Source: CANKHA01 sp035652315 (GTDB taxonomy: Bacteria; Pseudomonadota; Alphaproteobacteria; Rhizobiales; Xanthobacteraceae). Taken from it: 51,836 bases of DNA. This document shows, piece by piece, positions 1 through 8,599 of this stretch. The first letter of the stretch is position 1; each line of letters starts with the position of its first letter. Location: assembly GCA_035652315.1 (NCBI GenBank), contig DASREA010000085.1:1-51836 (forward strand), read 5' to 3'. Made by a program: the position numbers and the translations under genes. The notes under the pieces were generated by a model. That model worked only from the letters and a program-made list of their open reading frames with translations, was not told the origin of the DNA and searched no databases.

Positions 1-1096
1 TGCCGAGAGCGGCCATCGCCTCGGCCTCGGCCTGCGCCAACGTATCCATCTCGATGATTTGCCGTTCGCGGTTGAGCCGGTCGAGCTCGGCGGCGATCTG
101 CGCCGCCTTGTCGGGATCCTCTTCGAGCAGCAGGCTGACGCCGAGATCGGCGCGGCCGATGCGCCCGCCGGCATTGATGCGCGGCCCGAGAAGGAAACCG
201 AGGTGGAAAGGATCGGGCGGCCCTGAAAGCCGTGCGGCATCCATGAGCGCCGTGCAGCCGATATGTTCGCGACGCCGCATCGCGATCAGGCCCTTGGCGA
301 CAAAGGCCCGATTCAAACCTTTCAGCGGCACGACATCGGCGACGGTGCCGAGCGCGACCAGATGCAGGAGTTCAAGGAGATCGGGTTCCGGCCGCGCCTC
401 GTTCCAGAAGCCGCGCCGGCGCAGCTCGCGGTTGGCCGCCACCACGGTCATGAAGGTCAGCCCAACGGCTGCGAGGTGGCCAAGGCCGGAGAGATCGTCG
501 CGGCGGTTCGGATTGACGATGGCGGCCGCCGGCGGCAATTCCTCGTCCGCCTGGTGATGATCGATTACCACGACGTCGAGCCCGAGCTGGCGCGCGTCCG
601 CCAGCGGCTCCAGGCTGGTCGTGCCACAGTCGACGGTGACAAGAAGCTTGGCGCCGCGCTCCACCAGCGAACGGATGGCATCGCTATTCGGGCCATAGCC
701 TTCGAAAATCCGGTCCGGAATATGGATCAGCGGCGCGAGCCCCCCACCGCGCAGAAAACACGCCAGCAACGCTGCGGCGCTCGCTCCGTCCACGTCGTAA
801 TCGCCGAAGATGGCAACGCTCTCGCCGCGCTGTATCGCATCGGCGATGCGTTCGGCGGCGGCCTGCATGGCCGTAAGCACATGCGGATCAGGCATCAGCC
901 GCTTCACCGTGGGATCGAGAAAATCGTCGACGTCGCCGACGTCCACATTGCGTCCGGCGAGGATGCGCGCGAGCAATTCCGGGGCGCCGTGCCGTTGGGC
1001 AATGGCAAGCGCGCGGGCTTGGCCGCGTTCGTCCAGCCGATCGCGCCAAGCACGCCCGCAGACCGAGCTTTCGACGCCCAAAAAGATGTTGCGCAA
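1..1096 (-). CDS. recJ: Single-stranded-DNA-specific exonuclease RecJ (3' end cut off by the window edge)
   Basis: RecJ degrades single-stranded DNA 5' to 3' in recombination and mismatch repair. About 365 N-terminal codons are visible; the C-terminal part lies beyond the left edge. The frame reads FLGVESSVCGRAW near the start, then the DHH-family motif FGDYDVDGAS, VTVDCGTTS, VVIDHHQA (the DHH motif) and GPRINAGGRIG, all typical of RecJ. There is no ATG in frame upstream. The best start is a TTG at 1096, which gives MRNIFLGVE, matching the short N-terminus usual in Rhizobiales; no convincing Shine-Dalgarno sequence precedes it. It begins about 35 nt after the DUF2059 gene and is the last visible gene of the alaC-hom-glpX operon. 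Identity is very sure, the start is not. Confidence 0.93.
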   Translation of the reverse strand, partial: MRNIFLGVESSVCGRAWRDRLDERGQARALAIAQRHGAPELLARILAGRNVDVGDVDDFLDPTVKRLMPDPHVLTAMQAAAERIADAIQRGESVAIFGDYDVDGASAAALLACFLRGGGLAPLIHIPDRIFEGYGPNSDAIRSLVERGAKLLVTVDCGTTSLEPLADARQLGLDVVVIDHHQADEELPPAAAIVNPNRRDDLSGLGHLAAVGLTFMTVVAANRELRRRGFWNEARPEPDLLELLHLVALGTVADVVPLKGLNRAFVAKGLIAMRRREHIGCTALMDAARLSGPPDPFHLGFLLGPRINAGGRIGRADLGVSLLLEEDPDKAAQIAAELDRLNRERQIIEMDTLAQAEAEAMAALG

Positions 1097-1130
1097 TTGA
1101 AAACGCCAGTCGAGCCGATGAGCCGATTCG

Positions 1131-1634
1131 CTAGTGATTATAGCCGTGCCTTGCCAGCACGGATTGTATCCTGACGCCTATGTCTTTCTCCACGGCGGCC
1201 ATCCGCGGCAGCAGCATTCCGGCGACTTCGCCGTTCAGCTCGGGCATTTCCCGCAGGATCTTCTTTCCCAGGGGCGTTTGGTACAAGGCTTTAAGGTCGC
1301 GCAGTTCCTGGACGCTGAAGTGCCGGGCATAAATGGTCGGCCACGTACGAGGCATGCCCTCGACGATGAATTCCCTGACGAACTTGGCCATCGCCTGGCC
1401 AAGCTCTCCGCGCAAATCCTCCAGCGTGGCGGCGTCCACCTTGTCTTTGATTTGAGGTTCAAGATTGCTCCAAACCTGCTTGAACACCGCCGCGCTCATC
1501 TGATCGAGCAAGTCGGGGGAAATCACCGTCAACAATTCACTGGCGGCCTGCAAAGCTTCCGGCGAGGGCTGTTCCTGCGCCTTAGCCGGAAGCAACCCGA
1601 GCGTGAAAGCCACAAGCAAAACGAAAAGACGCAT
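1131..1634 (-). CDS. DUF2059 family secreted protein
   Basis: A 167-residue protein of unknown function. It opens with a signal peptide (MRLFVLLVAFTLGLLPAKAQ, cleavage expected after AKA), so it should be periplasmic. The rest is predicted helical, and the segment ARHFSVQELRDLKALYQTPLGKKIL is diagnostic of DUF2059. A GGGGAGGG stretch precedes the ATG by a few bases. It sits 25 nt after glpX and just before recJ on the same strand, so it is probably co-transcribed with them; nothing links its role to either. Family assignment is from motif recognition only. Confidence 0.85.
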   Translation of the reverse strand: MRLFVLLVAFTLGLLPAKAQEQPSPEALQAASELLTVISPDLLDQMSAAVFKQVWSNLEPQIKDKVDAATLEDLRGELGQAMAKFVREFIVEGMPRTWPTIYARHFSVQELRDLKALYQTPLGKKILREMPELNGEVAGMLLPRMAAVEKDIGVRIQSVLARHGYNH

Positions 1635-1659
1635 GGTGTGGCCCTCCCCAAAGGCTCCC

Positions 1660-2655
1660 CTAATCCAGATGGAATTTCTCGAACTGCCGGTGCTCGGCGC
1701 GAATCCATCGCACAGTCCCGGTGACCGAGCGCATCACCACGGTTTCGGTCTCGATGGTCGCCTTATCGAAGCGCACGCCCTTGAGCATGGAGCCGCTGGT
1801 CACGCCTGTCGCCGCGAAGAGGCAGTCGCCGCGCACCATGTCCTCCATCTCGTAGCGCTTGCGCGGATCGGAAATGCCCATTTTGGCGGCGCGCGCGCGT
1901 TTTTCCTCGGTGTCGAGCACGAGCCGCCCCTGCATTTGGCCGCCGATACAGCGTAGTGCCGCCGCGGCCAAAACGCCTTCCGGCGCGCCGCCCACGCCCA
2001 TATAGATGTCGATACCGGTCGCCGCGGAATCCGCGGTATGGATCACGCCGGCCACGTCGCCATCGGTGATGAGGGCCACATTGGCGCCGGCCTTGCGGAT
2101 GGCGGCGATGACGTCGGCGTGGCGCGGACGATCGAGCACCAACGCGGTGATATCGCTGGGTCTTACATCCTTGGCCTTGGCGAGACTGCGGATGTTCTCC
2201 TCCGGCGGCGCGTCGAGATCGACCACGCCTTTCGGATAGCCGGGACCGACCGCGATCTTTTCCATGTAGACATCGGGCGCGTTGAGCAGCGTGCCGCCTT
2301 CGGCCATCGCCATGGTGGCGATGGCGCCCGGCATGTTCTTGGCGCAGAGCGTGGTGCCTTCCAGCGGGTCGACGGCGATATCGACCTTTGGGCCGTTGCG
2401 GCTGCCCACCTGCTCGCCGATGAAGAGCATCGGCGCCTCGTCGCGCTCCCCTTCGCCGATGACCACGGTGCCATCGATCGGAAGCTTGTTGAGCTCGCGC
2501 CGCATCGCATCGACCGCGGCCTGATCGGCGGCTTTCTCATTGCCGCGTCCGCGCAGGCGCGCCGCCGACACCGCGGCGCGTTCCGTCACGCGAACGATTT
2601 CCAACGATAAAATGCGTTCGAGTACCAGATGCGGCTGAACGGTGATCGACGGCAT
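1660..2655 (-). CDS. glpX: Class II fructose-1,6-bisphosphatase GlpX
   Basis: Hydrolyses fructose-1,6-bisphosphate to fructose-6-phosphate in gluconeogenesis and, in some relatives, the Calvin cycle; cytoplasmic and metal dependent. The 331-residue product has the GlpX signatures VIGEGERDEAPM and DPLEGTTLCAK (metal and substrate binding) and a glycine-rich GGAPEGVLAAAALRC segment. The chosen ATG at 2655 gives MPSITVQPHLVLERIL, which matches the usual family N-terminus and has AAAGGG about 9 nt upstream. Longer starts are open: an ATG at 2676, and a TTG at 2691 that would overlap the hom stop codon. It lies directly downstream of hom and is presumably translated from the same mRNA. Confidence 0.95.
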   Translation of the reverse strand: MPSITVQPHLVLERILSLEIVRVTERAAVSAARLRGRGNEKAADQAAVDAMRRELNKLPIDGTVVIGEGERDEAPMLFIGEQVGSRNGPKVDIAVDPLEGTTLCAKNMPGAIATMAMAEGGTLLNAPDVYMEKIAVGPGYPKGVVDLDAPPEENIRSLAKAKDVRPSDITALVLDRPRHADVIAAIRKAGANVALITDGDVAGVIHTADSAATGIDIYMGVGGAPEGVLAAAALRCIGGQMQGRLVLDTEEKRARAAKMGISDPRKRYEMEDMVRGDCLFAATGVTSGSMLKGVRFDKATIETETVVMRSVTGTVRWIRAEHRQFEKFHLD

Positions 2656-2687
2656 CCCGGGGCCCTTTTGCTGCATGCGCGTCCTAC

Positions 2688-4007
2688 TCAACGGTTTTTT
2701 TCGATGCGGATCAATCGGGGCGGCTCGGCGATGACGCCCGCCTGTTCCACCGCTGCCAGGGCTTTGCGCACCGCGGCTTCGCTTGTCGCATAAGTGATAA
2801 GAATGACCGCCACCGGGGCGGCCGCGCTGTTGGGCTCCTCGCCCCCATGCACGCCGCGGTGGCGCTGCATGATCGATTCAAGCGAGATGTTCTCCTGCGC
2901 CAGGCAGCTCGCGATGGCAGCAAAGGTCCCCGGCCGATCCACCGCGGAAAGCCGGATATAATAACCGCCCTCGTGCCGCTGCATCGGCGCGCGCGGCGCC
3001 TTGCTCAATCCTGCGGCGGCGCGGCCGAAGGCGGGCATTCGCCGGCCGGCCGCGAAATCGACGATGTCGGCCACCACCGAAGCCGAGGTGGCGTCACCGC
3101 CAGCGCCGGGACCGATCAAATTCAACTCCATCATGTCGGAATCGATCGCCACGGCATTGGTCACGCCGTTGACGCCGGCGATCACCGAGCCCTCGCGCAC
3201 CATGGTCGGATGCACGCGCTGCTCGATACCGGCCTCGGTGCGCTGCGCCACGCCGAGAAGCTTGATGCGGTAGCCGAGCTCATGCGCAGCATCGAGATCG
3301 GCAAGGGTGATGGATTCGATGCCTTCCACGTGCACCGCCTCGACGTCGACCTCGGTGCCGAAAGCGAGGCTGGTGAGAATGGCGAGCTTATGCGCCGCAT
3401 CGAAGCCGCCGATGTCATAGGTCGGATTGGCTTCGGCATAGCCGAGCCGCTGCGCTTCCTTCAGGCAGTCGGCGAAGGACAGGCGCTCCTCGTACATGCG
3501 CGTTAGGATGTAATTGCAGGTGCCGTTGAGGATGCCGTAGACGCGATTGATGCGGGCGCCGCCGAGTCCCTCGCGCAGCGTTTTGACGATCGGAATGCCG
3601 CCGGCGACCGCCGCTTCGAAATAGAGCGAGCCGCCGCGCTCTTCGGCAAGCTTGGCCAAGGCTACCCCGTGCCGCGCCAATAGCGCTTTGTTGGCGGTGA
3701 CGACGGCGCGGCCCATGCCGAGCGCGGTCTCCACGGCGCTTTTCGCCGGATCGCCCTCCCCGCCCATCAATTCGACGAAGATATCGATGCCGGGATCGCG
3801 CGCCAGCGCCACCGGATCGGAAACTTTGCGCGCCTTCGAGAGGTCGAGGCTTTTGTCCTTGGGCGGGTCCTTACTCGTAAAGGCGACGAGCTCGATTGGG
3901 CACCCGGCCCGTTCGGCCAATTCGTCGCGGGCGCGCGCGAGCATTGCCGCCACGGCCGAACCGACCGTGCCCAAACCCGCAAGACCGACCTTGAGAGGCG
4001 CGTTCAT
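2688..4007 (-). CDS. hom: Homoserine dehydrogenase
   Basis: Reduces aspartate semialdehyde to homoserine with NAD(P)H, the branch point to threonine, methionine and isoleucine. The 439 residues start with the Rossmann motif GLAGLGTVGSAV. The catalytic domain follows, with NGTCNYILTRM and the Lys/Asp-containing YAEANPTYDIGGFDAAHKLAIL region. A C-terminal ACT domain begins near YYIRLSAVDRPGTFAAIA; in this family it usually binds the feedback inhibitor threonine. It follows the aminotransferase gene by 27 nt and precedes glpX, an arrangement conserved in Rhizobiales. No leader-peptide attenuator is seen because the gene is internal to the operon. Confidence 0.97.
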   Translation of the reverse strand: MNAPLKVGLAGLGTVGSAVAAMLARARDELAERAGCPIELVAFTSKDPPKDKSLDLSKARKVSDPVALARDPGIDIFVELMGGEGDPAKSAVETALGMGRAVVTANKALLARHGVALAKLAEERGGSLYFEAAVAGGIPIVKTLREGLGGARINRVYGILNGTCNYILTRMYEERLSFADCLKEAQRLGYAEANPTYDIGGFDAAHKLAILTSLAFGTEVDVEAVHVEGIESITLADLDAAHELGYRIKLLGVAQRTEAGIEQRVHPTMVREGSVIAGVNGVTNAVAIDSDMMELNLIGPGAGGDATSASVVADIVDFAAGRRMPAFGRAAAGLSKAPRAPMQRHEGGYYIRLSAVDRPGTFAAIASCLAQENISLESIMQRHRGVHGGEEPNSAAAPVAVILITYATSEAAVRKALAAVEQAGVIAEPPRLIRIEKNR

Positions 4008-4034
4008 CCTTGCCGACCCCGGTTGCGGGCGGCG

Positions 4035-5252
4035 TCAGCGCCGCGTGGCGAGAGGAACGACGTTGTGCAACTTTTCGGCGCCGGATTCAAGAAAACGGCG
4101 CACGTTGCGCGCGGCCTGGCGGATGCGCTGTTCGTTTTCCACCAGCGCGATGCGCACGAAGCCTTCGCCGTACTCGCCGAAGCCTATTCCGGGAGCCACC
4201 GCGACCTCGGCCTTCTCTACCAGCAGCTTGGAAAACTCGATGCTGCCGAGGGGCCGAAACGGCTCGGGGATTGGCGCCCAGGCGAACATCGACGCGTTCG
4301 GAGGCGGGATCTCCCAGCCGGCGCGGCCGAAGGAATCCACCAGCACGTCGCGGCGGCGCTTATAGGTTTCCCGCATTTCGCGGATGCAATCGTCCGGCCC
4401 GTTCAGCGCCGCCGTTGCCGCCACCTGGATCGGGGTGAAGGCGCCATAGTCGAGATAGGATTTCACCCGCGCCAGCGCGGCGATGATGCGCTCGTTGCCC
4501 ACCGCGAATCCCATGCGCCAGCCGGGCATGGAATAGGTTTTCGACAGCGAGGTGAATTCCACCGCAATGTCCATGGCGCCCGGCACCTGCAGCACCGAGG
4601 GCGGCGGGTTATTGTCGAAATAGACCTCCGCATAAGCGAGATCGGACAGGATCAAAATCTCGTGTTTCTTCGCGAAGGGAATGAGGTCCTTGTAGAATTC
4701 GAGATCGGCGACATAGGCGGTCGGATTCGCTGGATAGCAGACAACGGCCGCGATCGGCTTCGGCGTCGAATGGTCGATGGCGCGCTCCATGGCGCGAAAG
4801 AATTCCGGGGTCGGCTCCGAGGGCACGGAGCGAATGACGCCACCGGCCATGAGGAAACCGAAAGCATGGATCGGATAGCTCGGGTTTGGGACCAGGATGA
4901 CGTCGCCGGGCGCGGTGATCGCCTGCGCCACGTTGGCGAAACCCTCTTTGGAGCCAAGCGTGGCGACGACTTGCGTCTCGGGATTGAGCTTCACGCCAAA
5001 CCGGCGGCCGTAATAAGCGGCCTGGGCGCGCCGCAGGCCGGCGATGCCCTTGGAAGCCGAATAGCGGTCGGTACGCGGCTTGCCGACGGTTTCCTTCAGT
5101 TTTTCGATGACGTGCTCCGGCGCCGGAAGGTCCGGATTGCCCATGCCGAGATCGACGATATCGGCGCCCGCATTCCGCGCCGTGGCCTTGGCGCGGTTGA
5201 CCACCTCAAAAACATAGGGCGGCAGGCGGCGGACGCGATAAAAATCTTCCAT
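4035..5252 (-). CDS. PLP-dependent class I/II aminotransferase, AlaC / LL-DAP aminotransferase-like
   Basis: Fold-type I aminotransferase of the AlaC family, expected to make alanine from pyruvate and glutamate; such proteins are often annotated LL-diaminopimelate aminotransferase. The 405 residues contain DLGMGNPDLPAPEHV near the N-terminus, VPNPSYPIHAFG, the NPT segment CYPANPTAYVAD, the Schiff-base lysine in SLSKTYSMPGWRMGF and a late substrate-binding arginine in GFVRIALVEN. I chose the ATG at 5252 (MEDFYRVRRLPPYVFE), which has GAGGAG 10 nt upstream; an ATG at 5261 lies only 1 nt from that sequence and is less likely. First gene of the alaC-hom-glpX-DUF2059-recJ run; divergent from phaC. 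Substrate cannot be fixed from sequence. Confidence 0.9.
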   Translation of the reverse strand: MEDFYRVRRLPPYVFEVVNRAKATARNAGADIVDLGMGNPDLPAPEHVIEKLKETVGKPRTDRYSASKGIAGLRRAQAAYYGRRFGVKLNPETQVVATLGSKEGFANVAQAITAPGDVILVPNPSYPIHAFGFLMAGGVIRSVPSEPTPEFFRAMERAIDHSTPKPIAAVVCYPANPTAYVADLEFYKDLIPFAKKHEILILSDLAYAEVYFDNNPPPSVLQVPGAMDIAVEFTSLSKTYSMPGWRMGFAVGNERIIAALARVKSYLDYGAFTPIQVAATAALNGPDDCIREMRETYKRRRDVLVDSFGRAGWEIPPPNASMFAWAPIPEPFRPLGSIEFSKLLVEKAEVAVAPGIGFGEYGEGFVRIALVENEQRIRQAARNVRRFLESGAEKLHNVVPLATRR

Positions 5253-5633
5253 AGTTCTCATGCTCCTCGGTGCGGTTTGACCGCCCGGCATCGCTGCCGA
5301 TCCAACAGATCGGGTCTTAACGTCGAATCTTGGGCCATAGCCGCCGTGCAAGCGTTTTTACCATGCCTTCATGCCAGCGCCATGGCGCCGTGGCATCAGC
5401 GACGCCGTGGCCCTGGCGCCGTGGTTAACGCGACCTGGTTGGTGCGGCGGTTTTTTCGGAAGATGCGTGAAATCAGTAGCTTACCTAAGCAGTCCGCGGC
5501 TTTGCGGCGGGTTATGGAAAGCTCCCCCGTCGGCCGCCGAAAAACCTAATATATCGGAGAGATTTTATTGTCGGCCAGCTTCTTGCAACGTCAAAAGCCC
5601 TTGCAGCCGCCCCGAATGACGGCGGAATGACCC
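5253..5633. promoter_or_regulatory. Divergent intergenic region between the aminotransferase gene and phaC
   Basis: 381 nt with no credible gene; it must hold the promoters for both divergent transcripts. Visible structure: a perfect 6-bp hairpin CCGATC-caaca-GATCGG at 5297-5313 on the aminotransferase side. There is also an imperfect palindrome around 5380-5394 with a second copy of its TGGCGCCGTGG core near 5414-5424. An AT-rich CTAATATAT lies near 5547-5555 and could be the phaC -10 region. I cannot assign a -35 with confidence. Confidence 0.4.
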
Positions 5634-7454
5634 ATGGATGCCGTTTCCAAAAGAAAGACCGGCGCCAAGAGCGCCAAAACCTCCGGCTTCGACGTCGAGC
5701 TTTTCTCCCGCAATCTCGCCGGCGCCATCGAGCAAGGTGGCAAAGCCTTGGCCGCCTATCTGAAGCCGCGGGAAGAAGGCCGCATCGAGAACGAACTGGG
5801 CCAAGAATTGAGCGAAGTCATCGGCACGCTCGCGCAAGTGGCCGAATATTGGTTGTCCGATCCGCAGCGCGCGCTGGCGCTGCAAAGTAAACTTGGTGCC
5901 GACTATCTGCAGCTTTGGAGCCGGACAGCCAAACGGCTCGCCGGCGAAGAAGCGCCTCCGGTGGCGCAAGCCGATCCCAAGGACAAACGTTTTGCAGATC
6001 CCGAATGGTCTTCAAACCATTTTTTCGATTTCCTCAAGGAGGCCTATCTGCTCACCGCCGGCTGGGCGGAGAGGCTGGTCGAAGACGCCGACAATCTCGA
6101 CCCGCATACGCGGCAAAAAGCCGAGTTTTATGTGCGGCAAATTACCGCCGCGCTTTCGCCCTCCAATTTCGTGCTCACCAATCCGGAATTGCTGCGCCGG
6201 ACCGTCGGCTCCAATGCCGACAATCTGGCGCGGGGCATGCGCATGCTGGCGGAAGACATCCAGATCGGCGGCGGCGATTTGCGGCTGCGGCAAACCGATC
6301 AGACGGCGTTCGCGCTCGGCCGCAACCTGGCGGTGACCCCGGGCAAGGTCGTCTTCCAGAACGATCTGATGCAGCTCATTCAATATGCGCCCTCGACCGA
6401 TAAGGTGCTGAAGACGCCGATGCTCATCGTGCCGCCCTGGATCAACAAATATTACGTGCTCGATCTCACGCCGGAAAAATCCCTGGTCAAATGGTGCGTG
6501 GATCAGGGTCTCACCGTTTTTATGATCTCATGGGTCAATCCGGACGCGCGGCTCGCCGCCAAGAATTTTGCCGATTACATGCGCGAAGGACCGCTTGCCG
6601 CTCTTGAGACGATTCAAGAAGCCACGGGGGAGAAGAAAATCCACGCCGCGGGCTATTGCGTGGGCGGCACGCTGCTTGCGGCGACGCTGGCCTACCTGGC
6701 GGCTAAGCACGACAACCGCGTCACGTCGGCGACGTTTTTCGGCGCGCAGGTCGATTTCACCTATGCCGGGGATCTGAAGGTTTTTATCGACGAGGCACAG
6801 ATCGCGGCGCTCGAGCAGCGCATGCGCGAACGCGGTTATCTCGAGGCCGGCAAGATGGCGACCGCTTTCAATCTGTTGCGGCCGAACGATTTGCTGTGGC
6901 CTTACATCGTGCAGAACTATTTGAAGGGCGAGCGCCCCGCCCCTTTCGATCTGCTCTACTGGAATTCGGATGCCACACGAATGCCGGCAGCCAACCATTC
7001 CTTCTATTTGCGCAACTGTTACCTGGAAAACAATCTGGCGCGGAAAAAGCTGACGATCGCCGGCAAAAAGCTCGACCTGAGCAAGGTCAAAATCCCGGTC
7101 TACAATCTCGCCACCCGCGACGATCATATCGCGCCGGCGAAATCCGTCTTCTACGGCAGCTCGTTCTTTGGCGGGCCAGTGAAATTCGTGCTTTCCGGCT
7201 CCGGCCATATCGCTGGCGTCGTCAATCCGCCGGCGCGCAAAAAATATCAGTATTGGACGGGACCAAAACCCGCCGGCACCGATCTCGACGCCTGGCTCGC
7301 CAAGGCCAAGGAGCATCCCGGCTCATGGTGGCCCGACTGGCTGCAATGGCTCAAGGCGCAGGACTCCGGCAAGGTGCCGGCGCGGCAGCCCGGCGGCGGC
7401 AAGCTGAAGCCGATCGAGGACGCGCCCGGCTCCTACGTGAAAGTGCGCGATTAA
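5634..7454 (+). CDS. phaC: Class I poly(3-hydroxyalkanoate) synthase PhaC
   Basis: Polymerises (R)-3-hydroxyacyl-CoA into PHA at the granule surface. The 606-residue length fits class I synthases. The catalytic lipase-like box is AAGYCVGGTLL with the nucleophile Cys near residue 342; the catalytic Asp lies in ATRDDHIAP and the general-base His in SGSGHIAGVVNPP. The N-terminal region PSNFVLTNPELL and the PWINKYYVLDL strand are also typical. It is a single-gene unit: no phaA, phaB, phaR or phasin gene adjoins it, and a Rho-independent terminator follows at 7489. Divergent from the aminotransferase operon. Identity is certain; substrate chain length is inferred only from class. Confidence 0.97.
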   Translation: MDAVSKRKTGAKSAKTSGFDVELFSRNLAGAIEQGGKALAAYLKPREEGRIENELGQELSEVIGTLAQVAEYWLSDPQRALALQSKLGADYLQLWSRTAKRLAGEEAPPVAQADPKDKRFADPEWSSNHFFDFLKEAYLLTAGWAERLVEDADNLDPHTRQKAEFYVRQITAALSPSNFVLTNPELLRRTVGSNADNLARGMRMLAEDIQIGGGDLRLRQTDQTAFALGRNLAVTPGKVVFQNDLMQLIQYAPSTDKVLKTPMLIVPPWINKYYVLDLTPEKSLVKWCVDQGLTVFMISWVNPDARLAAKNFADYMREGPLAALETIQEATGEKKIHAAGYCVGGTLLAATLAYLAAKHDNRVTSATFFGAQVDFTYAGDLKVFIDEAQIAALEQRMRERGYLEAGKMATAFNLLRPNDLLWPYIVQNYLKGERPAPFDLLYWNSDATRMPAANHSFYLRNCYLENNLARKKLTIAGKKLDLSKVKIPVYNLATRDDHIAPAKSVFYGSSFFGGPVKFVLSGSGHIAGVVNPPARKKYQYWTGPKPAGTDLDAWLAKAKEHPGSWWPDWLQWLKAQDSGKVPARQPGGGKLKPIEDAPGSYVKVRD

Positions 7455-7488
7455 GGCATCGGCGCGGAGTTGCGCACCATCGCGTTTT

Positions 7489-7509
7489 GGGGCTTCTGCC
7501 CCGCTTTTT
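7489..7509 (+). terminator. Rho-independent terminator of phaC
   Basis: GGGGC-TTCT-GCCCC stem-loop followed by GCTTTTT, 35 nt after the phaC stop codon. The stem is only 5 bp but fully GC and has a T-rich tail, so termination is likely before the glt operon. Confidence 0.7.
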
Positions 7510-7615
7510 CATCGCGCGGCGGGCCGTGGCATTATGCTAAGGTTTAATAACTGGTCGGTTTGGGGAAACGCCAACGGGAACGATAATCATAATCCAACAA
7601 CGGAGGGAGCTACCC

Positions 7616-8524
7616 ATGTACGGCAAAGTTATCGCGCCTGCGATTGCAGCCTTCTGCCTCCTCGCGGGATCCAGCGGCGCCCAGGAACTCAAGGGCACCC
7701 TGAAGAAAATCAAGGACACCGGCGCCATCACTATCGGCTATCGCGAGTCGTCGGTGCCCTTTTCCTACCTCGACGACAATCAGAAACCGATCGGCTATGC
7801 GATGGATCTTTGCTACAAGATCGTCGATGCGGTGAAGAAGAACCTCAAATTGCAGAAACTCGAGGTCAAACTCAATCCTGTGACGTCAGCCACGCGTATT
7901 CCGCTGATGGCCAACGGCACGACTGACCTGGAGTGCGGCTCGACGACGAACAATCTCGAACGCGAGAAGCAGGTCTCCTTCACCATCACGCATTTTGTGA
8001 CGGCCAATCGCTTTGTGTCGAAGAAAGCGGCGAACATCAAGACCGTCGATGACCTCAAAGGCAAGACGGTGTCGTCAACGTCCGGCACCACGAATATCAA
8101 GCAGATCACCCAGATCAATGCGGACAAGAATCTGGGCATGAATATTGTGCCGGCGAAGGACCATGCGGAGGGCTTCCTGATGGTGGAGACAGATCGCGCC
8201 GCCGCCTTCGTCATGGACGACATCTTGCTCTATGGCCTGGTCGCCACGTCCAAGTCGCCGAAAGATTATGTGATCTCGAGCGCCGCTCTTTCCGTGGAGC
8301 CTTACGGAATCATGCTGCGGCGCGACGATCCGGATTTCAAGAAAGTCGTCGATGCCGAAATGACGCGCATCTACAAGAGCGGCGAGATCAAGGCGATCTA
8401 TGACAAATGGTTCCTCAAGCCAATCCCGCCCAAGGGTGTGAACCTTAACCTGCCGATGAGCGCCGCCTTCGAGAAGGTGGTGCAGAATCCGACCGACAGC
8501 GGCGATCCCGCCGTCTACAAGTAA
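7616..8524 (+). CDS. Amino-acid ABC transporter periplasmic binding protein, GltI-like
   Basis: Captures an amino acid in the periplasm for the importer encoded next; the family (SBP_bac_3) most resembles GltI for glutamate/aspartate. A signal peptide MYGKVIAPAIAAFCLLAGSSGA precedes the mature chain. The domain shows ITIGYRESSVPFSYLDD, GYAMDLCYKIVDAV, TSATRIPLMANGTTDLECG and the C-terminal AIYDKWFLKPIPPKGVNLN, as in GltI. The start has a strong GGAGGGAG 6-9 nt upstream. It is the first gene of gltIJKL, and a hairpin in the gap to the permease gene may raise its output relative to the membrane parts. Substrate preference is inferred from family resemblance. Confidence 0.92.
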   Translation: MYGKVIAPAIAAFCLLAGSSGAQELKGTLKKIKDTGAITIGYRESSVPFSYLDDNQKPIGYAMDLCYKIVDAVKKNLKLQKLEVKLNPVTSATRIPLMANGTTDLECGSTTNNLEREKQVSFTITHFVTANRFVSKKAANIKTVDDLKGKTVSSTSGTTNIKQITQINADKNLGMNIVPAKDHAEGFLMVETDRAAAFVMDDILLYGLVATSKSPKDYVISSAALSVEPYGIMLRRDDPDFKKVVDAEMTRIYKSGEIKAIYDKWFLKPIPPKGVNLNLPMSAAFEKVVQNPTDSGDPAVYK

Positions 8525-8538
8525 CCGCCCGAAGCCGA

Positions 8539-8566
8539 CGGCGCCGCTCTGTGAAGAGCGGCGCCG
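8539..8566 (+). other. Strong intercistronic hairpin between gltI and gltJ
   Basis: A perfect 12-bp stem whose 5' arm is CGGCGCCGCTCT, closed by a GTGA (GNRA-type) tetraloop. It begins 15 nt after the gltI stop and has no T tract after it, so it is unlikely to be a full terminator. Such hairpins behind binding-protein genes typically shield the upstream mRNA from 3' exonucleases, giving excess binding protein over permease. Confidence 0.75.
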
Positions 8567-8599
8567 CGGATTCTCATCCGGCGCGCAGCGGGGACCGCC

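Noticed and set aside
263..1174. Plus-strand open frame of about 300 codons at the left edge
   Set aside because: It lies opposite recJ, whose frame carries all the RecJ motifs; the plus-strand translation has no family features.
4023..5549. 508-codon plus-strand open frame
   Set aside because: Antisense shadow of the aminotransferase gene.
7525..7560. Sigma-54-type -24/-12 promoter before gltI
   Set aside because: A TGGCA-like element is present but the GG to GC spacing is 4 nt too short for the consensus.
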